Assembly (NCBI RefSeq): GCF_002261425.1
Contig: NZ_NEVJ01000003.1
Coordinates: 558,001-622,000 of the forward strand
Direction: 5' to 3'
Origin: Bordetella genomosp. 9
GTDB lineage: Bacteria; Pseudomonadota; Gammaproteobacteria; Burkholderiales; Burkholderiaceae_B
DNA length: 64,000 nt
In this document: positions 1 to 7,550 of the stretch, in pieces
Layout of the letters: every line of letters starts with the position of its first letter
Position numbering within the stretch: position 1 is the first letter of the stretch
Notes under the pieces: model-generated
What the model was told of the DNA's origin: nothing
The model's input: the letters and a program-made list of their open reading frames with translations, nothing else
Database searches by the model: none
Translations under genes and position numbers: made by a program

Positions 1-269
1 TGGTCGATACGGGGCTGCCCCTGTTGACGCCCGATGCCGCCGCGGTGCGGGAGAACTTTGCCGATGCCGAAGCGATCTTTTCGCTGGGTTGCGCCAGTGT
101 CCTCAACCTGCCCGTGATCGTACGTGGCCGGCTGCTGGGGCAGATCAACCTGCTGCACCAGGCCGGGCATTATCAACCGTGGGCCATCGAAAGCGGCATG
201 GTCCTGGCCGCGCTGGCGGCGACGGCCTTCATCGGGGATGGCAATCCGGCCGCGTGGGCACAGCGCTAG
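1..269 (+). CDS. GAF-domain-like protein, C-terminal fragment
   Basis: The reading frame is open from the left window edge to a TAG at 267-269, so the start of this gene lies outside the window. The visible residues (about 88) resemble the last strands and helix of a GAF domain: a hydrophobic strand ending in an RGRLLGQINLLH-type segment, followed by a helix that begins near the family's usual end. GAF domains bind small ligands or act as signal-sensing modules. The true ligand and the upstream domains cannot be seen. The stop overlaps the stop of the convergent gene that follows by 4 nt. The family call is moderate; partiality is certain. Confidence 0.55.
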   Translation, partial: VDTGLPLLTPDAAAVRENFADAEAIFSLGCASVLNLPVIVRGRLLGQINLLHQAGHYQPWAIESGMVLAALAATAFIGDGNPAAWAQR

Positions 270-589
270 AACGCCCGCTTCTCTACCTTCTGCATGGAAC
301 ATTTTCCCGGCGATGTCTGGCCTACCGCGGCGAAGGTTTCCTTCACGGACAAATCCACCCGGCTGATCTGGTAAGCAGGCCCGCTGCCGTACCGTTCATA
401 GATGAAACTCACGGTCGACGCCGAAAAAGTGGCGGGAAGGCGGTAAACAAAATTCGAGCCCGAGTCTTCGAACGTGACGAACTGGTGCTGTTCATCGATG
501 GTTACCTTGAACGGATATTTCCGGTTCGGCCTGTCGACTATGCACTCCAGATACACCGGTGCCTCTGGAGCCTGCGCGGCGACGAACAT
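266..589 (-). CDS. Conserved small hypothetical protein
   Basis: A 107-residue soluble protein with no signal peptide, membrane segment or motif that I recognise. Its composition is balanced, with several aromatic beta-like stretches, unlike the Arg/Pro-rich shadow frames around it, which is why I accept it as real. Two ATGs, at 595 and 589, lie close together. An AGGAG directly abuts the first and sits 6 nt before the second, so 589 is the better start. It is convergent with the preceding gene and lies 64 nt downstream of the Bug receptor gene on the same strand, so it could be the tail of that transcript. Function unknown. Confidence 0.6.
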   Translation of the reverse strand: MFVAAQAPEAPVYLECIVDRPNRKYPFKVTIDEQHQFVTFEDSGSNFVYRLPATFSASTVSFIYERYGSGPAYQISRVDLSVKETFAAVGQTSPGKCSMQKVEKRAF

Positions 590-653
590 ACTCATCTCCT
601 GGTGGTTTTTCGATCCAGCTCCTGGACCGGGGTTCGCGTTGGTTCGAATAATT

Positions 654-1709
654 CTACTGAATGTGGATGTCGCCTTCGCTGATCACCTTGGCCCACTTGC
701 TGTTTTCGTTGGCGATGAAGGCCGCGGTATCGGGCTGCGACATGTAGGTGGGGTTTTCGCCGGCCTGTTCCAGGCCGTTCAGCATCGCGGGACTTTGCAG
801 GGCCGTCTTCACGGCCGCGTTGAGTTTGTCCAGGACGTCCGCCGGTGTGCCGCGCGGCGCGACCAGCGCGGTCCAGAAATTGACCTGGAAGCCGGGAATG
901 CTTTCGGCTACGGTGGGCAGGTCCGGCAGCAATTTGCTGCGCGCGTCGCCCGTGGTCGCCAGTCCGCGCAACTGGCCTTTCATGATGTACTGCGACGCCG
1001 CCGGCAAGGTGGCGAAGGCGAAGTCGATGCGGCCGCCGATCAGGTCGGTCATCGCCGGGCCGCTGCCCTTGTACGGCACGTGCACGAAGTTCGACTTCGT
1101 GCGCAGCTTCAGCAGTTCGCCCGCCAGATGCGGGCTGGACCCCAGGCCCGCCGACGCGAAGGTCACGCCGTCGCGGCTCTGCCGGCCCGTGGCGATCAGT
1201 TCGTCCAGGCTCTTGATCGTGGAGGACGCCGGTACCGAGAGCACCAGCGGCGATACGGTCACCGTTGCGATCGGCGTCAGGCTGCGCGGGTCGTACGGCA
1301 GGTTCCGCATCAGGTTGGGATTGGTGGCAAAGGCCGGATCCGCGAGCAGCAGCGTATAGCCATCCGCCGGCGCCCGGGCCACCACGCTCGTCCCGATGAC
1401 ACTCGCGCCGCCCGGCCGGTTTTCGACCACGACGTTCACGCCCAGGGTCTTGTCCAGCTCCCGTGCCAGCAGCCGCGCCACGAAATCGGTGCCGCCGCCG
1501 GGTGGGTAGGCCAGCACCAGGGTGATGGGATGGTTGGGATAATCGCTCGCGGCGTGCGCGGCTGGCGTGAACGCGAACAACGCCGCGAACAGCGCCACGC
1601 ATAACGCCATGAGCGCCGCCGACGCTCGAACCGCGAACTGGGCTGTGGATCGGGCTGCATGAAGCGCCGCTGACGGCGACACATAGGCAAGCAAGCGGCG
1701 TGACGACAC
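654..1709 (-). CDS. Bug-family (TTT) periplasmic substrate-binding receptor
   Basis: A periplasmic binding protein of the Bug/TctC family, which captures carboxylates or related small molecules for tripartite tricarboxylate transporters. After a long signal sequence (hydrophobic core about residues 31-50, cleavage near residue 53, after AHA) the protein has the typical PNHPITLVLAYPPGGGTDFVAR start, a VVVENRPGG segment and the VPYKGSGPAMTDLIGG loop. I chose GTG at 1709 because AGGGGA lies about 6 nt upstream; an open frame extends further to 1823 but lacks family similarity. No TctA/TctB genes are in the window, so it is an orphan receptor. A divergent dioxygenase gene begins 240 nt away. Confidence 0.85.
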   Translation of the reverse strand: MSSRRLLAYVSPSAALHAARSTAQFAVRASAALMALCVALFAALFAFTPAAHAASDYPNHPITLVLAYPPGGGTDFVARLLARELDKTLGVNVVVENRPGGASVIGTSVVARAPADGYTLLLADPAFATNPNLMRNLPYDPRSLTPIATVTVSPLVLSVPASSTIKSLDELIATGRQSRDGVTFASAGLGSSPHLAGELLKLRTKSNFVHVPYKGSGPAMTDLIGGRIDFAFATLPAASQYIMKGQLRGLATTGDARSKLLPDLPTVAESIPGFQVNFWTALVAPRGTPADVLDKLNAAVKTALQSPAMLNGLEQAGENPTYMSQPDTAAFIANENSKWAKVISEGDIHIQ

Positions 1710-1729
1710 TGGTTTCCCCTGATTCGTTT

Positions 1730-1751
1730 TATGTTCCAAATTAAGAACATA
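1730..1751. promoter_or_regulatory. Inverted repeat, probable operator
   Basis: A perfect 7-bp inverted repeat, TATGTTC (1730-1736) and GAACATA (1745-1751), separated by 8 nt, lies in the gap between the divergent Bug receptor and dioxygenase genes. It covers the candidate -10 of the receptor gene, as a repressor operator would. The cognate regulator is not evident; the LysR gene at 2941 is the closest candidate, although the spacing is not a typical LysR T-N11-A site. Confidence 0.45.
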
Positions 1752-1768
1752 TACCGAAAATAGTTCAA
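1740..1768 (-). promoter_or_regulatory. Candidate sigma-70 promoter of the Bug receptor gene
   Basis: Read on the minus strand there is a -35-like TTGAAC (1763-1768), a 17-nt spacer and a -10-like CTTAAT (1740-1745). It lies 31 nt upstream of the GTG at 1709. The -10 falls inside the inverted repeat at 1730-1751. Only the consensus match supports this. Confidence 0.35.
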
Positions 1769-1949
1769 GGACCAGCGTCCCGGCTTGACCAGGCGCCGCA
1801 ACAAAACCTTGCCCCTCCCGCAAGAAAAAAGCGTTCGACGCCGCGCCCGGCCGCGCCAGATACTGTCCGCACCTTGATAACGGCGCGATCGGACCCCAGC
1901 CAGCGGGCCGACGCCGGCAAGGCCTCTACAACTCTGGGAGCAGGCAGCC

Positions 1950-2855
1950 ATGGCAATCGTCGTCAAACCTTTCGAGCGGAACTTCGGCGCCGACATCGTC
2001 GGCGCGCCGCCGGACCTTCAAGTCACGGACGACGACTTCCGCCAAATCGAGGCCGCCTGGGCGGCCCACAGCATCCTGCGGTTCCGCGGCCTGGACATGA
2101 GCCCGGAACAGCATGTCGCGTTCAGCCGGCGTTTCGGGCCGCTGCACGTCATGACGCCGCTGAAATTCAACCTGGCGGGACATCCCGAGATCTTCGTGGT
2201 GTCCAACGCCAGCAAGGACGACCCCACCCGTCCCATCGCGCAGGAACAGGGCGCCGGCGACGTCGGCCTGAAGCGCGCGGGCGAAGGCTTTCACACCGAC
2301 GGCGAGGACAAGCGCGTTCCCAATGCCGGCTCCTTCCTCTACGCCCGCAGCGTGCCGCCCGAGCGCGGCGACACCCTGTTCGCCGACATGTACGCGGCCT
2401 ATGAAGCGCTGCCGGACAAGGTCAAGCAGGCCATGGCCGGGCGGCGCGCGCGCTACAGCCGCATCGACCTGCACCACGTCTACTACCCGCTGATGGACCC
2501 GCTGACGGAAGAGCAGAAGCGCGAGCGTCCCGACGTCTGCCATCCGCTGGCCCGCCGCCACCCGGTGACCGGGCGTACGTCGCTGTACATCGGCCGCTGG
2601 GCCTGCGACGTCGAAGGCCTGCCCAAGGACGAGGGGCAGGCGCTGGTCCGCTACCTGCAGGAATTCGCCCAGCAGCCGCGCTTCCTGTTTCGCCAGCAGT
2701 GGCAGGCGGGCGACGCGATCCTGTGGGACAACCGCTGCACCCAGCATTGCGCCACCGGCTTCGACGACACGCGCTATGTCCGCACCATGCACCGCACGAC
2801 GCTGGAAGGCGACGAGCCCCGCATGGCCGAAACGTCCGCGGCGCTGGCGCTGTGA
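1950..2855 (+). CDS. TauD/TfdA-family Fe(II)/2-oxoglutarate dioxygenase
   Basis: A 301-residue cytoplasmic dioxygenase of the TauD/TfdA family, which uses Fe(II), O2 and 2-oxoglutarate to hydroxylate a substrate, often releasing sulfite, a phenol or an amine. The iron-binding HxD is visible as His115-x-Asp117 in FHTDGED, the distal His is probably His266, and the 2-oxoglutarate-binding Arg is Arg278 or Arg282 near RTMHR. Length is typical of the family. It opens a plus-strand run with a LysR gene, an amidase and an aldolase-like gene, which suggests a small carboxylate/amide degradation pathway. The substrate cannot be read from the sequence. Confidence 0.88.
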   Translation: MAIVVKPFERNFGADIVGAPPDLQVTDDDFRQIEAAWAAHSILRFRGLDMSPEQHVAFSRRFGPLHVMTPLKFNLAGHPEIFVVSNASKDDPTRPIAQEQGAGDVGLKRAGEGFHTDGEDKRVPNAGSFLYARSVPPERGDTLFADMYAAYEALPDKVKQAMAGRRARYSRIDLHHVYYPLMDPLTEEQKRERPDVCHPLARRHPVTGRTSLYIGRWACDVEGLPKDEGQALVRYLQEFAQQPRFLFRQQWQAGDAILWDNRCTQHCATGFDDTRYVRTMHRTTLEGDEPRMAETSAALAL

Positions 2856-2940
2856 TCCGGGCGCGGCGCGGGGTAGTCACCAATGGCGTCCGTGGCGATC
2901 TTCGGCATGATCGGCGTATCCCCGTCGCTCGAGAAATGCC

Positions 2941-3894
2941 ATGAATATCCGCTTCCTGGAAACCGTGCTCTGGCTGGCCCGCCTGCGCAGCATCAAGGCC
3001 ACCGCGGAGAAGCTGTGCATCACGCATACCGCGATATCCAACCGGATCGCTTCCATCGAATCGGACCTGGGCGTGCGTCTCTTCGTGCGATCGGAACTGG
3101 GCTTCGAGCCGACCGCCGAGGGGCGCCGCTTCATCGACCAGGCGCAGATCATCATCGACGACTACCAGAAGCTGCGCCGCATGATGCTGGATCCGGCCGA
3201 AATGCGCGGCCAGGTCCGCGTGGGCGCGGTGAGCACCCTGATCCCTACCCTGTTCCCGCCGCTGGTCAAGACCATACGCGAGGAGTATCCGCATATCTCG
3301 CTGAGCGTGACGACGCAGCTTTCCGAGCTGCTGCTGGCGGAGCTGGATGCCGGGCGGCGCGACATCGTGCTGGTGTCGATCACGCCGCCCCCCGATGCCG
3401 GCGTGGTCGTCGTGCCGCTGTTCAGTTTCTCGATGTGCTTCGTGGCGAGCCCATCGCTGGGGGTGCCGCTCGATCGTCCGCTGTCCCCGCAGGACCTGGC
3501 GAGATACCCGGTGATCGGCTATCCCCACGCCACGCCGTCGCAGGCCCGGCTGGACAGCTATTTCGCCGACGAGGCGCAGCAGACGGTAGTGATCCACGCA
3601 TCCGCGGCGGTGCCCACCAATGTGCAGATGGCCGCCTCCGGCATCGGCATATGCGCGGTCCCGCGGGTGGTGGTGCAGCAGGAAATCGACCGGGGCGCGC
3701 TGGTGGAACTGCCGGTCGCCAAGCCCTTCGTGGCGGTCAATTACGTGGCGGTGTTCGCTGACCGCGAGCATTCCGACCTGCCGCGCGGGGTGGCCGCCCT
3801 GGCCCGCCAGGCCGCCAAGCTGTACTGCCAGGCCGCCAATCCCGCCTGGGCCTGGGAAGACGAATCCACAGACGCAGTCCAGGAGGACATGTGA
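2941..3894 (+). CDS. LysR-type transcriptional regulator
   Basis: A 317-residue LysR regulator. The winged helix-turn-helix spans roughly residues 3-62, with the recognition segment about residues 18-40 (TAEKLCITHTAISNRI). The rest is a periplasmic-binding-protein-like effector domain. It is embedded in the plus-strand run rather than divergent, 85 nt after the dioxygenase gene, and its stop overlaps the start of the amidase gene (ATGTGA context at 3889-3894). It is therefore probably co-transcribed with the genes it controls. The effector is unknown. Confidence 0.88.
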   Translation: MNIRFLETVLWLARLRSIKATAEKLCITHTAISNRIASIESDLGVRLFVRSELGFEPTAEGRRFIDQAQIIIDDYQKLRRMMLDPAEMRGQVRVGAVSTLIPTLFPPLVKTIREEYPHISLSVTTQLSELLLAELDAGRRDIVLVSITPPPDAGVVVVPLFSFSMCFVASPSLGVPLDRPLSPQDLARYPVIGYPHATPSQARLDSYFADEAQQTVVIHASAAVPTNVQMAASGIGICAVPRVVVQQEIDRGALVELPVAKPFVAVNYVAVFADREHSDLPRGVAALARQAAKLYCQAANPAWAWEDESTDAVQEDM

Positions 3895-4706
3895 AAGCCA
3901 GCATCATCCAGATGAGTTCCGTGGCCGACAAGCAGCGGAACATCGACACCGCGCGCCGGCTCGCGCGCCAGGCCATCGAAGAGGACGGCGCCCGCCTGGT
4001 GTCGTTTCCCGAGCATTTCGACTGGGCCGGCGGCACGGTGGCCGACAAGGTCGCCGCGGGCGAAGCCGAACGCGACGGCCCGGCCTATGACATGTGCCGG
4101 CGGCTCGCGATCGACCACGGCATCCATGTGCATACGGGCAGCTTCTACGAGCGCTCGCCCGACCCGGCCAAGGTCTACAACACGTCGGTCGTGTTCGATC
4201 CGCAAGGCCGCGAGATCGCCCGCTACCGCAAGATCCACCTGTTCGACATCGTCGCGCCGGACGGCTTGCGCTACGGCGAATCCGATGCGGTGATGGCGGG
4301 CCGCGAGCCTGTCGTCGCCGAGATCGACGGGGTCGTCTTCGGCCTGGCGATCTGCTACGACCTGCGCTTTCCCGAGCTTTTCCAGATGCTGGTCCGGCGC
4401 GGCGCCCAGGCCATCCTGCTGCCGGCGTCGTTCACGCTGCAGACCGGCAAGGATCACTGGGAAGTGCTGTGCCGCGCCCGCGCCATCGAAACGCAGTGCT
4501 ATTTCCTGGCCCCCGCGCAGATCGGCGCCTTCATGCAGGACGGCGAGCGCCGCCATACCTATGGGCACACGCTGGTGTGCGATCCCTGGGGCCACGTCGT
4601 GGCCAAGGCCTCCGACGAAGAAGGTTTCATTACCGCGCGTATAGACCCCGCGCTCGTGCGCCGCGTGCGCACGCAAATCCCGCTGGCCAGCCACAAAGTG
4701 CTCTAA
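3891..4706 (+). CDS. Carbon-nitrogen hydrolase (nitrilase/omega-amidase superfamily)
   Basis: A 271-residue cytoplasmic amidase/nitrilase-superfamily enzyme. The Glu-Lys-Cys triad is complete: Glu41 in SFPEHF, Lys114 in YRKIHLFD and Cys155 in AICYDLRFPE. The YRKIHLFD and CYDLRFPE blocks are closest to the Nit1/Nit2 omega-amidase and deaminated-glutathione amidase branch rather than true nitrilases. Translation starts at a GTG that overlaps the LysR stop by 4 nt, with AGGAGG just upstream, so the two genes are translationally coupled. Likely reaction: hydrolysis of a carboxamide to a carboxylate and ammonia. The exact substrate is inferred only as a dicarboxylic monoamide. Confidence 0.85.
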   Translation: MKASIIQMSSVADKQRNIDTARRLARQAIEEDGARLVSFPEHFDWAGGTVADKVAAGEAERDGPAYDMCRRLAIDHGIHVHTGSFYERSPDPAKVYNTSVVFDPQGREIARYRKIHLFDIVAPDGLRYGESDAVMAGREPVVAEIDGVVFGLAICYDLRFPELFQMLVRRGAQAILLPASFTLQTGKDHWEVLCRARAIETQCYFLAPAQIGAFMQDGERRHTYGHTLVCDPWGHVVAKASDEEGFITARIDPALVRRVRTQIPLASHKVL

Positions 4707-4724
4707 AGACAAGGTGCTCTGAAC

Positions 4725-5393
4725 ATGAAGAAATACGTCATCGGACCCGCGCCCGCGGCCCTGGACCCGTCGGTATTCGAGTTGCTCGACGAAGTCGAGA
4801 CCGCCACCGTCGGCCATTTCCGCCACTGGGGCTTCATGGACCCCGCCATCCAGGCGCTGGGCGCGCCGACCCGCGTCATCGGGCGGGCCATCACCCTGGC
4901 GCTACCGGCGCAGGATTCCACCCTGCTCCATCACGCGCTGGGCCAGTTGCGGCCCGGCGACGTGGTGGTCATAGACCGGCTGGGCGATCGCAAGCACGCC
5001 TGCTGGGGCGGCGGCGTGACGCAGCAGGCCAGCAAGGCCGGCGCGGCCGGCGCGGTGGTGGATGGGGTGTGCACCGATCCGTCGGAGATCGCCGCCTTCG
5101 GCATGCCGGTCTGGTGCCGGGGAATCTCGCCGATCACCACGCGCATCTACGACCTGGCCGGCATGCTGAATATGCCGGTGTCCTGCGGCGGCGTGGTCGT
5201 GAACCCGGGCGACGTCATCCTGGCCGACGAGAACGGCGTGCTGGTGCTGCCCCCCGCGGATGTCGCCGAGGTCGCTGAAATCGCCAGGGCCAAGCAGGCG
5301 CGCCAACGCGCCAATGCGGAAAAGATCGCCGCCGGCGCGGCCTTGCTCGGCCAGTTGTCAGGGGCCAGCGGCCACGTCGCGCGGGACGTCTGA
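4725..5393 (+). CDS. RraA-family protein (HMG/CHA aldolase-like)
   Basis: A 222-residue protein of the RraA/4-hydroxy-4-methyl-2-oxoglutarate aldolase family. The diagnostic stretch lies in the middle, with a DRLGDRKHACWGG loop followed by AVVDGVCTDPSEI, which carries the residues that bind metal and oxoacid in the class II pyruvate aldolases. Such enzymes cleave 4-hydroxy-2-oxo acids to pyruvate plus an oxoacid or act as oxaloacetate decarboxylases; true RraA proteins instead inhibit RNase E. Because it sits 18 nt behind an amidase gene in a catabolic run, an aldolase/decarboxylase role is more likely than RNase E control. The substrate is unknown. Confidence 0.8.
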   Translation: MKKYVIGPAPAALDPSVFELLDEVETATVGHFRHWGFMDPAIQALGAPTRVIGRAITLALPAQDSTLLHHALGQLRPGDVVVIDRLGDRKHACWGGGVTQQASKAGAAGAVVDGVCTDPSEIAAFGMPVWCRGISPITTRIYDLAGMLNMPVSCGGVVVNPGDVILADENGVLVLPPADVAEVAEIARAKQARQRANAEKIAAGAALLGQLSGASGHVARDV

Positions 5394-5472
5394 CCGGCGG
5401 GGGTGGGTCGGGGAGACCAGCCAGCACGGCGGCGCCGTCCCGCCGTCTTCAACACGCATCAAGGGGAATCTC

Positions 5473-6471
5473 ATGCAGACTACGCACACGTCATTCATCG
5501 GGCGCCTGGGCATACTGGCGCTCTGCGCCGCTGCCGCCGCCGCGCCATCGGCCGCCACCGCCCAGCAGGGATGGCCCGATCATCCCATCCGCATCATCGT
5601 GCCCTTCCCGCCCGGAAATTCGTCGGATGTTTCGATGCGCCTGGTGGCCGAACAGCTCGCCGGCAGCCTGCATCAAAGCGTGGTCGTGGAAAACCGCACC
5701 GGCGCGGGCGGCTCCATCGGAACGGGCTATGCCGCCAAGGCGCCGGCCGACGGCTACACGCTGGCCATGGGATCGACCGGCCCGATGTCCATCGGCCAGT
5801 GGCTGCATCCCGGCACGCTGGGCTACGACCCGGCCAAGGACTTCGTGCCGGTCGGCGCGGTGGCCTGGGCGCCGCAGGTGCTGGTGGTGCGCAAAGCCTT
5901 CCCGGCATCGACCTTCCAGGAGATGCTGGCCTACGCCAGGCAACCCGGCGTGCATTTGAAGTACGGCTCGCCCGGCATAGGCACCACGCCGCACCTGGTC
6001 ATTTCCGCGATGCTGAAGCAGGCGGGCATCGAAGCCGCGCACATTCCCTACCGCGGCGGCGTGCAGACCGCCACGGACCTGGTGGGCGGACAGATCGACT
6101 TCATCTCGGACAATGTGCCCGTGGTGGCGGGCCTGCTGGCCAAGGACGTGGTCAAGCCGCTGGGCGTCAGCGCGAACACGCGCATCCCTTCCCTGCCCGA
6201 CGTTCCCACTCTGCAGGAACAAGGGCTGAAGGACTTCAACCTGCAAGGGTGGATCATCCTGATGGCGCCGGCCGGGACGCCGCAACCCATCATCGACCGG
6301 CTGCGCGCGGAAATGCAGAAGATCGTCGCCAAGCCGGAGGTGCGGGCCAGGCTGAACGGCCTGGGCCTGCTACCGATGGACATGAGCACCGCGCAGCTGA
6401 GCGGCTTCCTGGCCAGCGAGTCCACGAAGTGGAAGCAGCTGGTGAAGCAGTCCGGCGCGGCGGAGAATTGA
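5473..6471 (+). CDS. Bug-family periplasmic substrate-binding receptor
   Basis: A 332-residue Bug/TctC receptor. A signal peptide of about 29 residues (Ala-rich core, cleavage near SAATA) precedes PDHPIRIIVPFPPGNSSDVSMR; the family's VVVENRTGAGG and IPYRGGVQTATDLVGG segments follow. The ATG at 5473 has AAGGGG about 7 nt upstream; an in-frame upstream extension overlaps the RraA-like gene and is not needed. It closes the plus-strand run that starts with the dioxygenase, so it probably captures the substrate that those enzymes degrade. It converges on another Bug gene with a gap of only 19 nt. Confidence 0.87.
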   Translation: MQTTHTSFIGRLGILALCAAAAAAPSAATAQQGWPDHPIRIIVPFPPGNSSDVSMRLVAEQLAGSLHQSVVVENRTGAGGSIGTGYAAKAPADGYTLAMGSTGPMSIGQWLHPGTLGYDPAKDFVPVGAVAWAPQVLVVRKAFPASTFQEMLAYARQPGVHLKYGSPGIGTTPHLVISAMLKQAGIEAAHIPYRGGVQTATDLVGGQIDFISDNVPVVAGLLAKDVVKPLGVSANTRIPSLPDVPTLQEQGLKDFNLQGWIILMAPAGTPQPIIDRLRAEMQKIVAKPEVRARLNGLGLLPMDMSTAQLSGFLASESTKWKQLVKQSGAAEN

Positions 6472-6490
6472 ACGCCGGTCATGCGGCCAG

Positions 6491-7486
6491 CTATTCCGCC
6501 TTGATGTTCGCGGCCCGTATGACCTGACGCCACTTCCTGTCTTCGGCCGCGACGTATCGGGCGAAGTCGGCAGGGTCGCTGGCGATGATCCGGAACCCCG
6601 ACGCCGTCAGCATCGCGCTTCGTTGCGGGTCGTTCATTACCTTGCGGCTGTCGTCGGCGATCTTCATGATCACTTCCGGCGGCGTACCGGCGACGGCGAA
6701 CAAGCCGAACCAGACGTCCGTGACGAAATCGGGGTAGCCCGATTCCGCCACGGTCGGAATCTCCGGCGCCAATGGGTGGCGGGTCGCGCTGGTCACCGCG
6801 AGCGCCCGCAGCTTGCCGGCGCGCAGGTGCGGCAGCGTCGTCATGATGACGTCGAACATCGCGTCCAGGCGCCCGGCGAGCAGATCGTTCATGGCCAGCG
6901 CCGACCCTTTGTACGGCACCCCCAGCAGCTTGATGTCCGCCCTGGACATGAGCAGCTCCATCGTCATATGCGGGGTGGCGCCGACGCCGCCGCCGAAGGT
7001 CAATGCACCCGGATGGGCTTTCGCATAGGCGATGAACTCCTGCAGGGTCCGGAAGGGAGACGACGCCGGAACCGAAAGCAGCTGTGCGATGGAGACCAGC
7101 TCCGTCACGGGCACGAAATCGCGTTGCGCATCGTAGGGAATCCTGGGGAACAAGCCGGGCACGACGGACTGTGTGGTCTGGGTGCCGAACAGCAGCGTAT
7201 AACCGTCCGGCTTCGACTCCGCGACCACGCGCGACCCTATCATGCCGCTGGCCCCATCCCGGTTTTCGATGATCACCGGCTGGTTCCACAACCGGCCCAG
7301 GCCTTCCGCCAGGGTTCGCGCCACCTGGTCGGTCGACCCGCCGGCCGAGAACGGCACGATGATGCGCACCGGCCGGTTGGGATACGCGCCGTCGGCATAC
7401 GCGGTGGCGTGGCCGAAGGCGGCGGTGGCCAGCATCAGCAGCATGCGGGCATAACGGCATAAAGGTGCGAGACGGAAAGGCGTCAT
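6491..7486 (-). CDS. Bug-family periplasmic receptor of the HyuAB operon
   Basis: A 331-residue Bug/TctC receptor with a signal peptide (hydrophobic residues about 14-28, cleavage near ATAYA). Family landmarks are PNRPVRIIVPFSAGGSTDQVAR, the VIIENRDGASG segment and VPYKGSALAMNDLLAG. It is the last gene of a minus-strand unit with HyuA and HyuB upstream (64 nt from the HyuB stop). This points to delivery of the substrate that HyuAB hydrolyses or carboxylates. No membrane partner is present locally, so it may share a TctAB-type permease encoded elsewhere. Confidence 0.87.
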   Translation of the reverse strand: MTPFRLAPLCRYARMLLMLATAAFGHATAYADGAYPNRPVRIIVPFSAGGSTDQVARTLAEGLGRLWNQPVIIENRDGASGMIGSRVVAESKPDGYTLLFGTQTTQSVVPGLFPRIPYDAQRDFVPVTELVSIAQLLSVPASSPFRTLQEFIAYAKAHPGALTFGGGVGATPHMTMELLMSRADIKLLGVPYKGSALAMNDLLAGRLDAMFDVIMTTLPHLRAGKLRALAVTSATRHPLAPEIPTVAESGYPDFVTDVWFGLFAVAGTPPEVIMKIADDSRKVMNDPQRSAMLTASGFRIIASDPADFARYVAAEDRKWRQVIRAANIKAE

Positions 7487-7550
7487 GGTGGGTCCCTTGT
7501 GATGTGATGATTTTGTGTGCTGTTATCCGCAGCTGTTCATAGGGACGCTG

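Noticed and set aside
474..1604. 376-codon plus-strand open frame over the first Bug gene
   Set aside because: It overlaps a receptor with clear motifs on the other strand and shows only biased composition.
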